A stretch of 52,946 nt of DNA, from positions 1 to 52,946 of the forward strand of contig CALWPB010000007.1 in the NCBI GenBank assembly GCA_944383315.1. The letters are read 5' to 3'. The first letter of the stretch is position 1; each line of letters starts with the position of its first letter. Under the pieces are notes generated by a model. That model saw nothing but the letters and a program-made list of their open reading frames with translations, did no database searches and had not been told where the DNA came from. The DNA is from an uncultured Clostridia bacterium (GTDB lineage: Bacteria > Bacillota > Clostridia > Christensenellales > UBA1242). Shown piece by piece: positions 1 through 7,507 of this stretch. Both the position numbers and the translations under genes were made by a program.

Positions 1-102
1 TTGATTGCAGAAGACCCTAAATCTGCTGAAATTATACGACCGATTTTGCGCGGCAAAGACATAAAGAAATACTCTTATAATTTCGCTAATTTATATTTGA
101 TA
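1..102. repeat. Inverted repeat, left arm (pairs with 1268-1369)
   Basis: Base n in 1-102 is complementary to base 1370-n. The only mismatch is at position 78 (T here, C in the other arm read on the same strand). Identity ends sharply after base 102. The arm may continue left of the window. It lies inside coding sequence and keeps the same reading frame in both copies. Confidence 0.93.
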
Positions 103-630
103 TGTACATTTCCTAGTAGAAAAATTGATATTAATAATTATCCTGCAATTAAGAAACATTTCCTTCAGTATGGAAAAGAAAGATTAGAGCAAACAGGTGA
201 AACTCATATTATAAACGGGCAAAAAATAAAATCTAGAAAGAAGACAAATAACAAATGGTATGAAACCCAAGATAGTATAGCTTATTGGGACGATTTTTTT
301 GAACAAAAAATTATATATTCAGAAACAAACAATGTAAACACAACAAAAATAGCTTTTGATACGAATGGATATTTTACGGATAAAACATGTTTTATAATAA
401 TTAGTAAAGAATTTGATATTGAAAAAATTTATAAAATTTTATCTTCTGAAATTTTTACATGGTATATGAAGCATAAGTCACCGTTGCTTGGTACTGCAGG
501 AATATCTCTAACGAAAGAATTAGTTGAAACTTTTCCTTGCGCTAATTATGATGGTAAAAGTGCTAAAAGTAGTTATAATTTAACAGATGTTGAAATGGCT
601 TATATAAATAAAGATTTAAATAAATTATAA
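1..630 (+). CDS. Alternative target-recognition domain cassette of the adjacent methyltransferase (5' end open)
   Basis: This 209-codon open frame starts at the window edge with no visible ribosome site, so it is either the end of a longer gene or a promoterless silent cassette. Its first 34 codons are the same, in the same frame, as residues about 862-895 of the methyltransferase on the opposite strand. After that it diverges but keeps the same landmarks: NNYPAIKKH, then DDFFEQ, then a beta-rich block and a terminal helix pair. This is the usual look of a TaqI/Eco57I-type C-terminal DNA-specificity domain. It has no methyltransferase motif and cannot act alone. Inference: it is the swapped-out recognition domain of an invertible specificity locus. 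Alternative: a decayed duplicate gene. Confidence 0.75.
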   Translation: MIAEDPKSAEIIRPILRGKDIKKYSYNFANLYLICTFPSRKIDINNYPAIKKHFLQYGKERLEQTGETHIINGQKIKSRKKTNNKWYETQDSIAYWDDFFEQKIIYSETNNVNTTKIAFDTNGYFTDKTCFIIISKEFDIEKIYKILSSEIFTWYMKHKSPLLGTAGISLTKELVETFPCANYDGKSAKSSYNLTDVEMAYINKDLNKL

Positions 631-687
631 TACTGATAACATTAAGTTTTTTATTCTTTAAAATGTGTATTTTAATAAATTAAAAAG

Positions 688-717
688 GTGATTAATTTAA
701 ATTAATCACTTTTTTTT
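688..717. terminator. Bidirectional terminator between the two tail-to-tail recognition domains
   Basis: A perfect 22-bp palindrome occupies 688-709 and overlaps the stop codon of the - strand methyltransferase. A run of T follows on the + strand and an A-rich flank lies on the other side, so it can stop transcripts from both directions. Lying between the tails of the two cassettes, it would serve whichever cassette is joined to the gene. Confidence 0.7.
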
Positions 718-3700
718 CTATATAGTTTCTTTCATTATTTGAAAGATTATACAATTCATATATTAATGTATCAATGGAATTTTGTAATTTCATATCATTG
801 GTTTTCAGGATTTGTTCAATAAGTTTATCAAATTTATTTAATAATCCATTAGAAATTGCTTTATTTACAGGCATTAGTTCAACATATTGATTTGCTAACC
901 GATAACCAGTATTCCCATATTCATGTACATTTTGTTGTATCCAGAACATTATTAATTTAGAATTTAATATTGCCAATAAATAATTTTTGTATTTACCAAA
1001 ATGAGCAATAAACGCCATACTATCGAGAACAAATAAACCTTTATCAGTTAAACAAAATTTATTTTTTTGCGTTATTCTTTGCCATGCAATAACTTGTTCA
1101 AAAAAATCGTCCATATAAACGCAATTTCTTAAATTATAGGGAGTATCACCTTTGTCGTATCTTTTTGCTATTGCATCATAATATTTGTCTAAATGCTTTT
1201 TTATAGCAGGATAATTGTTAACATCTATAGGAGAAATTCCTTTATCTTTGAGCCCATTATGAGTATTTATCAAATATAAATTAGCGAAATTGTAAGAGTA
1301 TTTCTTTATGTCTTTGCCGCGCAAAATCGGTCGTATAATTTCAGCAGATTTAGGGTCTTCTGCAATCAATTTATCCTTAGTATCTTCATCTATAATAAAT
1401 GCCTCATTGCAACCTGTTTTAATCCCATAATTAATTTCTATATTCCAATTTTTAAGAGGAGTACCGTATTGTTCAATTTTGTCTTTAATAGATTGTTCAA
1501 TAGGATTGAGAATAATCCAAGAATCACCTGCGTTGCCAATTTTTGAAATTGTACTGTTTTGTTCAATATAATTGCTCAAATTTTTTAAACAATTTTCCTT
1601 AATAATACAAGCCTTTGTTGCTTCTTGATTTTGTTCCTTTTTTGCCATCAGTATATTTACATCAACAGTTGCAGATTCAAAAACTTTTTCTCCGTAAAAA
1701 TCTATAAGCAAAATTGGATTTGTATTTTCAACAAAAAACTTTCTTAGTGATTCACCATAGCCAGCTCTCATCCATTTATTAGAAGTTATATAACATAAAA
1801 TACCATTTTCCTTTAAATTATTAATGCCAAATTCATAAAATAAGCAATATAAATCACCAGTCCGCTCAAATACCCTATATCCCATTTTACTTAGTTTATT
1901 GCTCTCATCTTTCATTTTTTGCAATTGTACATAAGGAGGATTTCCTATTATAATATCAAATCCATCTTTAATTCCAAACATCCAATCTGCATCAAACCAA
2001 TCTGTCAACTTATTTTCAAAAGGCTTCCAAGAAGACAGTTTAAAATATCTATCCGAACCACCAATACCCTTGTATACCTCTATAATATTTAATAGCATAT
2101 CTTGTTGTATAGATTGGAATTTACTTGCTAACTCTTTTTTATCCGCACTTGAAGATGTTGAAAAATATTCATCCCTAATATTTTTTAATTTATTCATTAA
2201 TTTTTGATCTTCCAATAAGCCTAGGCCATCGCCCTCAAGTTTAACTAATGAATTAGCTGTAATAAACTTAAAATCAAGATTTGGTAGTGATTCAATACCG
2301 CGATTTTCTTTATTATCATCTACTTGTTCTTCAATAACCAGTGACAAAAAACATCTCAATCGAGAAATTTCAACAGCTATAGATTGAATATCAACACCAA
2401 AAATTGAATTTTGAATAACACTTAATTTGCGTATATAATTTAATAAACCGGAAGTAAACTTTTTTTTAATTGCTTTTCTAAAAATAGGCTCGACATTAGC
2501 TGTTATTTTCCCTAGCCATTGAGTTGCAGCAGGATCAATCTCTTGCAAAACATACACCACTTTTTGCAACATTCCTATTGGAAACGCACCCGAACCACAG
2601 GCAGGGTCAAGAATTTTGATGTTATATAGAGCATCGACAATAGCATTCTTTTCGATATCATTAAAAATGGCTATACCATCATCTTCTTTATTATAACTTA
2701 TTAAAGCTTTCAATTTTATTTCATCTATACCTGTTTTTGATTTTAAGTATTCACATAAACTAGTATCTACCATATAATCAACAATTTCTCGTGGGGTATA
2801 ATAACTTCCTGTGCTTTTTTTCTTATTTTCACCTGTTGTAGGATTGATTTCAGCAAGTAAATTCTCAAATATTCTCCCTAACATTTCTGGATCAATTGAT
2901 AATTCAATATCATAAGAAGTATTTTCATCCACTGTAAAATTGTATTGATTTAAAATAGCATAAAAATTTTGAAACCATATATTAGGAATAGTAACCTTAC
3001 CAAACTTCCCGCAGTGAATTGCATTATCATATTCGTACTGGTCATCATCATGCTCGCTGAAAAGCCCACCATTTAAATAGGGAATTTGACTGTAGTATCT
3101 TGTTTGAAATTCAGGTTTCCTACTTCTAATATTTGTATTTAAAACTTCAAAAAATAGTGGCTCTAGTACTCTATGATAATAGTTATCTTTCTGATTAAAA
3201 TTATCCAGTGATAACATATCTTCTGGAATTAAAGGAATATTATTATCGCTTTTCTTTTCCTTTAAAAACCAGCAAAACATAAGTCTACCAATTAATCTAA
3301 CCGCAAATTCTGAAAATTTATTCTTCGATTCTTCATTAAGTCCATATAAATTAAGCTGTTTTTCATACTTTTTACCCTCTCGCTCACCACCAACCAATTG
3401 GGTATAACATAAAGCAATTTCTCTATAAAATTGCTTGTTAACTACTTCCACAGAAAATCTTTCTATAAGCTCATCTAAGTTGTTTACTTTCCCTTTTTCA
3501 ATTAAATACTGATAAGCTGTTTTTGTCTTAGTACCATATCCTAGGGAGTAAGAAAATCTTCTAGGATTAGATAAAACTTTAATAACCTTATCACCATCAT
3601 ACTCATATTTGCTTGTTAATAATGAAATCCTATAGTTTAGTCTATCGGGATTAACAAAAGCAATAATTGCATTATTTATTCTCATTCCTTTTAGAATTTT

Positions 3701-3952
3701 AAACATTTCTTGAGTTATAGCAACTCTTCTATGATCCCCTTTACAATTAAACAAAACTACTTCAAAAACTGAGACTTCACACTTCTCAGAACACCCTAAA
3801 TATTCCACTTTACTAAAAATTTCATTTTTAAATTCAACAGAATGGACATCGTTTTTGAAATCTGGTAATAGTATATTTTTTATTAGATAAAGAAAATTAT
3901 CAATATGATATTCTTTTTGTAATATTTCTTCTGCTTCTTTAATTGTCAGCAC
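692..3952 (-). CDS. Eco57I/PglX-type adenine-specific DNA methyltransferase with C-terminal specificity domain
   Basis: A 1086-aa N6-adenine methyltransferase of the large Eco57I/type IIG/PglX class. Motif I DPACGSGAF lies near residue 450 (AdoMet binding) and the catalytic motif IV NPPY near residue 670. The C-terminal third resembles TaqI-like target-recognition domains. The N-terminal 200 residues have a conserved-looking sheet/helix block but no nuclease motif I can confirm. The start is GTG at 3952, supported by GGAGG at about 3961-3966. The preceding helicase gene overlaps it by 14 bp, so the two are translationally coupled. Residues about 862-895 are encoded by one arm of an inverted repeat, and everything after residue 895 could be exchanged with the cassette at 103-630. 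Role by family: marks self DNA, possibly as part of the restriction complex. Confidence 0.88.
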   Translation of the reverse strand: MLTIKEAEEILQKEYHIDNFLYLIKNILLPDFKNDVHSVEFKNEIFSKVEYLGCSEKCEVSVFEVVLFNCKGDHRRVAITQEMFKILKGMRINNAIIAFVNPDRLNYRISLLTSKYEYDGDKVIKVLSNPRRFSYSLGYGTKTKTAYQYLIEKGKVNNLDELIERFSVEVVNKQFYREIALCYTQLVGGEREGKKYEKQLNLYGLNEESKNKFSEFAVRLIGRLMFCWFLKEKKSDNNIPLIPEDMLSLDNFNQKDNYYHRVLEPLFFEVLNTNIRSRKPEFQTRYYSQIPYLNGGLFSEHDDDQYEYDNAIHCGKFGKVTIPNIWFQNFYAILNQYNFTVDENTSYDIELSIDPEMLGRIFENLLAEINPTTGENKKKSTGSYYTPREIVDYMVDTSLCEYLKSKTGIDEIKLKALISYNKEDDGIAIFNDIEKNAIVDALYNIKILDPACGSGAFPIGMLQKVVYVLQEIDPAATQWLGKITANVEPIFRKAIKKKFTSGLLNYIRKLSVIQNSIFGVDIQSIAVEISRLRCFLSLVIEEQVDDNKENRGIESLPNLDFKFITANSLVKLEGDGLGLLEDQKLMNKLKNIRDEYFSTSSSADKKELASKFQSIQQDMLLNIIEVYKGIGGSDRYFKLSSWKPFENKLTDWFDADWMFGIKDGFDIIIGNPPYVQLQKMKDESNKLSKMGYRVFERTGDLYCLFYEFGINNLKENGILCYITSNKWMRAGYGESLRKFFVENTNPILLIDFYGEKVFESATVDVNILMAKKEQNQEATKACIIKENCLKNLSNYIEQNSTISKIGNAGDSWIILNPIEQSIKDKIEQYGTPLKNWNIEINYGIKTGCNEAFIIDEDTKDKLIAEDPKSAEIIRPILRGKDIKKYSYNFANLYLINTHNGLKDKGISPIDVNNYPAIKKHLDKYYDAIAKRYDKGDTPYNLRNCVYMDDFFEQVIAWQRITQKNKFCLTDKGLFVLDSMAFIAHFGKYKNYLLAILNSKLIMFWIQQNVHEYGNTGYRLANQYVELMPVNKAISNGLLNKFDKLIEQILKTNDMKLQNSIDTLIYELYNLSNNERNYIEKKVINLN
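1268..1369. repeat. Inverted repeat, right arm (pairs with 1-102)
   Basis: Reverse complement of 1-102 with one mismatch. It encodes residues about 862-895 of the methyltransferase, at the junction between the catalytic part and the specificity domain. Recombination between the two arms would invert 103-1267. Confidence 0.93.
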
Positions 3953-6900
3953 TGCGTAAATCCTCCGTAAACATCATAATTTCTGTCTGTGCATCTATAT
4001 TCTCGGCTTTCTCTTTTATTTGAATAATATAGTGTTCTGGTATTTTGCGTTTAATTTCTTCAACAATTTCTTTTGCATTTGTCTTAAATTTTGTAATTTT
4101 AGATAGATATTTTATTTCTCCATCACTTAAATCATCATATTTATTAATAATTTCAAGTAAATCTTCTAAATAATCCTTTTCTTCTCGACATACAACTTTT
4201 AGCTCTTCAAGTTTATCAACAGCCTTTCCTTTCATTCTACCTTTTTTTATTTTTGGCTGTGCCTTAGTTATTTCATCGCGCAATATCTCAAACTTTCTAT
4301 CCGAATCTGAATCGTACTCAAAAGACAATTCTTCTTGTGTAGCCTTAAATAAATATAAAACATCTTTCGCTGGTACTATTTCTGCTTCGTTTGCAGTTAA
4401 ATTTGCTTTAGCAAATAAAGTATTATTCCCCTTTTTTGCAAACGAAATTGCGCAAGGTGTATTATTAAATCTTACAATTCTTGCTCTTTCTGGGATTTTT
4501 AAAACTTGTTCAATTAGTAGACTATTATATTTGATAGAATTATAAATGTTTTTAAACTCATTATCCCAACTTTTCTCATTGTTTATTTCATTGGCTTCAT
4601 CATATTGACGTTTAAAATAACTTCGTAAAGATTCATTAGGTGTTAAAGTTTTTGTATCATTCCCAACTATATTATTTATAAGAAACATTTTTAAAGTTGA
4701 AATTCCCTTAATAAGAGTATTTTGTTCACCTATATCCGTCGGGAAAAAATTATATATGTAAATGTTGTCAAACATTTTTTTATTAATACGATTAATACGC
4801 CCGATACGCTGTATTACTCTTGTTGGATTGTATGGAATATCATAATTTATTATAACCCCTGCCCTATTCAGGTTAAACCCCTCACTTAGAGCATCAGTTG
4901 CAACAATTATATCATAGTTATTTAATTGTTCATTAATTTTACAAGAAGCATCAAAATTTCTTCTTACAGTTTCGCGCTCACTTTTACTTGACCCACCTGT
5001 ATATAACATAACACGAAAATTATCTTTTTCTAACTTTAATTTAACATATTCAGCTGTATCAGAATAAGTTGAAAATATTACTATTTTCCTATTTCTATCA
5101 AAAGCTAAAAGTTCCTGCAATTCAGACTTGACTTTTTCATACTTAGGATCATTTCCTATAGAATTATCACCAAACCACTCACTATAAATTTTAGAAATTA
5201 AATCTATATCTTTTTTTACATCATTCAAAAAATTTGAATCAAACATAGAGACTGGTATTGGTATGGCTTTCTTTTTTATTCTATCTATATCAATAGGTTC
5301 TTTAGCCATAGTATCAATTTCTGCTAACGTTTCCTGGATTTCTTCATCATCAGGATCATCCAAATAACCTGTCTTTTTTATGGGTACATACCCAAAATCC
5401 CACCACTTTACTATATTATTATAAGATTGCAATAAACTTTCCAATGTCGATTTAAAAGCTGCTTTCGAGCTTTCGAATCTCATAACTAACAATCTTTTAA
5501 TAAAGTTAGCTAAGTTTTTTTGCGATAATGAAAGATCTTTTTCTCCAAAAAGATCGCCATATTTTTTACTAAATTCATCTGAATCAATTAAATAACTAAT
5601 TGGATTATAGCGAGCACAAGTAAATTGTTGGCTTAATTTTTTTAGTGTATCTAAATATAGAGATCTTATTTCTCCTAAATCATACTCAATTAACTCAGGT
5701 CCAACCACTATAGGAAAATATATATTTTGTGATTTTAAATCCTCAGCATAATCAGTAACCTCTTGTAAATCTATTCTACTTCTTCTAATAATGACAGGAT
5801 CAATTAAATCTCTAAGCTGCCCACTTAAAATATCTAATTTTTCTTTAACACCACTTAAATCACGCTTACCCTCTTTTTCTAGCTTATTATATTTATTTAT
5901 CAACTCTTGAAACCTAATTCCTAAATTATCTACCGAACTAATAGTGGATCTACTTGGAGTTTGAAATAATTTGACGAGAGCAAATAAATCCTGTGGTTTA
6001 TTATTATAAGGAGTAGCTGTTAACAATATTACTTTATTATCAACATTTGAACGTGTTAATTGATGTAGAAATTGATAACTTTCACTTAATTCATTTCTAT
6101 ATCTGTGAGCTTCATCAATTATGTACAATATAGGATTAGGATCATCAGAATAATTTTTATAAACATCTTCTAGTTTACCACTACTAAAAACTTTCACACC
6201 TCTAAGCCCAAATTCCTGTTGATAATCATTCCATTGTTCAACCAAATGAGGAGGTGCAATGATGATAACTTTTTTCATATCTAAATTACGTGCTATTGCA
6301 GAGGCAATAACAGATTTCCCTAAACCCACAACATCTGCTACAATTACCCCATTATTCTTGTTAATACAATCCAGACCATATTTAATTGCATCTATTTGAT
6401 ACTTAAAATTAGAGAACTTACCACTAGTTATTTCATAGGGTCCCAACACATTACTGTTATCTACTGAATGATAAAGCTCATAAAGGATACGAATAAAAAT
6501 CTGATATGGGCTAGGTTTTGCATAGATCCATAATTTACTTTTAAGCTCTTCAACAAAATTTTTATTACTGTTTTTTACACAAATATCAATTGCTTCACTA
6601 CTGTTCCATAAATCTTCAAACTCATTCAAATATTTATAATATCTCTCGTCGTCATCATAATACCCCTCATTCATTTCCCCTTGACCTAATAGACCATTAT
6701 AGGTAAAATTAGAAGACCCCATAAAAACTGTTCCCTTTTTCCCCAATAGTTCCATTGCATCTTGCTTATTGGTTAACACATAAAATTTACTATGATTTTT
6801 ATTGTCCGCAAGCTTAATTTCCAGAGTACCATCAATCATTTTATCCATAAACATTTTAAATGTAGTCTGGCTATTGGTATTATCAAATTTTTCAGATAAA

Positions 6901-7235
6901 CTTGATTTATTAAACATTTTAATAAAACTATCAACATACAAATTGCGCTTTTGTAAATTACCTAATGAATGATATCCGTGCTTAACATAGTAATCCAATG
7001 GCTCATCCATATCTTGATTTTGTTTTAAAACACGACATAAATCATCTATAAATTCTGGATCAATTGATTTTCCTATCAAAATTCTCATTTTCTTGTCTTT
7101 TAATTCTTCCGCCAACATATCAAATCCAGAAAAATAAAAAAATGCCGTACAAATATCAATACTATCGGATTGTTTTAATGCTTTCTTTAACGCAGCCAAC
7201 ATTGTATTATTCCTATTATCAATAATCGAAACCAT
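3939..7235 (-). CDS. PLD-nuclease / SNF2-family helicase, restriction-like partner
   Basis: A 1098-aa protein. The N-terminus is a phospholipase-D-like nuclease fold with an HxK motif (HSKFYVL, near residue 148) followed by GSSNFTYNGL near residue 175. A full SF2/SNF2 motor follows: ADVVGLGKS near 300 (motif I), IDEAHRYRNE near 373 (DEAH), and QRIGRINR near 815 (motif VI). An alpha-helical tail closes the protein. The ATG at 7235 is preceded by AGAGGT. It is the first gene of an operon with the downstream methyltransferase. PLD domain, translocase and adenine methylase together recall parts of DISARM and of ATP-dependent PLD restriction enzymes, but drmA and drmB are not present here. Inference: an anti-phage restriction machine in which this protein cuts and translocates. 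Confidence 0.87.
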   Translation of the reverse strand: MVSIIDNRNNTMLAALKKALKQSDSIDICTAFFYFSGFDMLAEELKDKKMRILIGKSIDPEFIDDLCRVLKQNQDMDEPLDYYVKHGYHSLGNLQKRNLYVDSFIKMFNKSSLSEKFDNTNSQTTFKMFMDKMIDGTLEIKLADNKNHSKFYVLTNKQDAMELLGKKGTVFMGSSNFTYNGLLGQGEMNEGYYDDDERYYKYLNEFEDLWNSSEAIDICVKNSNKNFVEELKSKLWIYAKPSPYQIFIRILYELYHSVDNSNVLGPYEITSGKFSNFKYQIDAIKYGLDCINKNNGVIVADVVGLGKSVIASAIARNLDMKKVIIIAPPHLVEQWNDYQQEFGLRGVKVFSSGKLEDVYKNYSDDPNPILYIIDEAHRYRNELSESYQFLHQLTRSNVDNKVILLTATPYNNKPQDLFALVKLFQTPSRSTISSVDNLGIRFQELINKYNKLEKEGKRDLSGVKEKLDILSGQLRDLIDPVIIRRSRIDLQEVTDYAEDLKSQNIYFPIVVGPELIEYDLGEIRSLYLDTLKKLSQQFTCARYNPISYLIDSDEFSKKYGDLFGEKDLSLSQKNLANFIKRLLVMRFESSKAAFKSTLESLLQSYNNIVKWWDFGYVPIKKTGYLDDPDDEEIQETLAEIDTMAKEPIDIDRIKKKAIPIPVSMFDSNFLNDVKKDIDLISKIYSEWFGDNSIGNDPKYEKVKSELQELLAFDRNRKIVIFSTYSDTAEYVKLKLEKDNFRVMLYTGGSSKSERETVRRNFDASCKINEQLNNYDIIVATDALSEGFNLNRAGVIINYDIPYNPTRVIQRIGRINRINKKMFDNIYIYNFFPTDIGEQNTLIKGISTLKMFLINNIVGNDTKTLTPNESLRSYFKRQYDEANEINNEKSWDNEFKNIYNSIKYNSLLIEQVLKIPERARIVRFNNTPCAISFAKKGNNTLFAKANLTANEAEIVPAKDVLYLFKATQEELSFEYDSDSDRKFEILRDEITKAQPKIKKGRMKGKAVDKLEELKVVCREEKDYLEDLLEIINKYDDLSDGEIKYLSKITKFKTNAKEIVEEIKRKIPEHYIIQIKEKAENIDAQTEIMMFTEDLRSADN

Positions 7236-7261
7236 AATAATACCTCTTAAAAATTTTTATT

Positions 7262-7291
7262 ATTATAACATAAATACAATAAATTACGCAA
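7262..7291 (-). promoter_or_regulatory. Promoter of the restriction-modification operon
   Basis: On the - strand, TTGCGT at 7291-7286, an 18-nt spacer, and TATAAT at 7267-7262 with an upstream TG (extended -10). It sits about 30 nt upstream of the helicase start codon. The rest of the 7236-7507 gap is featureless AT-rich DNA. Confidence 0.6.
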
Positions 7292-7507
7292 CTAAGAAAA
7301 TTTATATTCTCTAAAAAGATTAATAAGTAAATGAAAAGAAATGAATTAAAAATCTTTTCCCAAACTTTATAATTTTACGACTTAGAAATTTAAATTTTTT
7401 AATAAAAATTATAATATTTTGTTTAAAACTTTAGCGAATTAATATCTTTATAGTTTAATTAATCAAAATTTTTAGACAAATACTTATATTTGCTTACTAT
7501 GAAAATA

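Noticed and set aside
692..7235. Complete DISARM or BREX system
   Set aside because: Only methylase and PLD-helicase are visible; drmA/drmB, pglZ, brxC and brxL are absent in the window.
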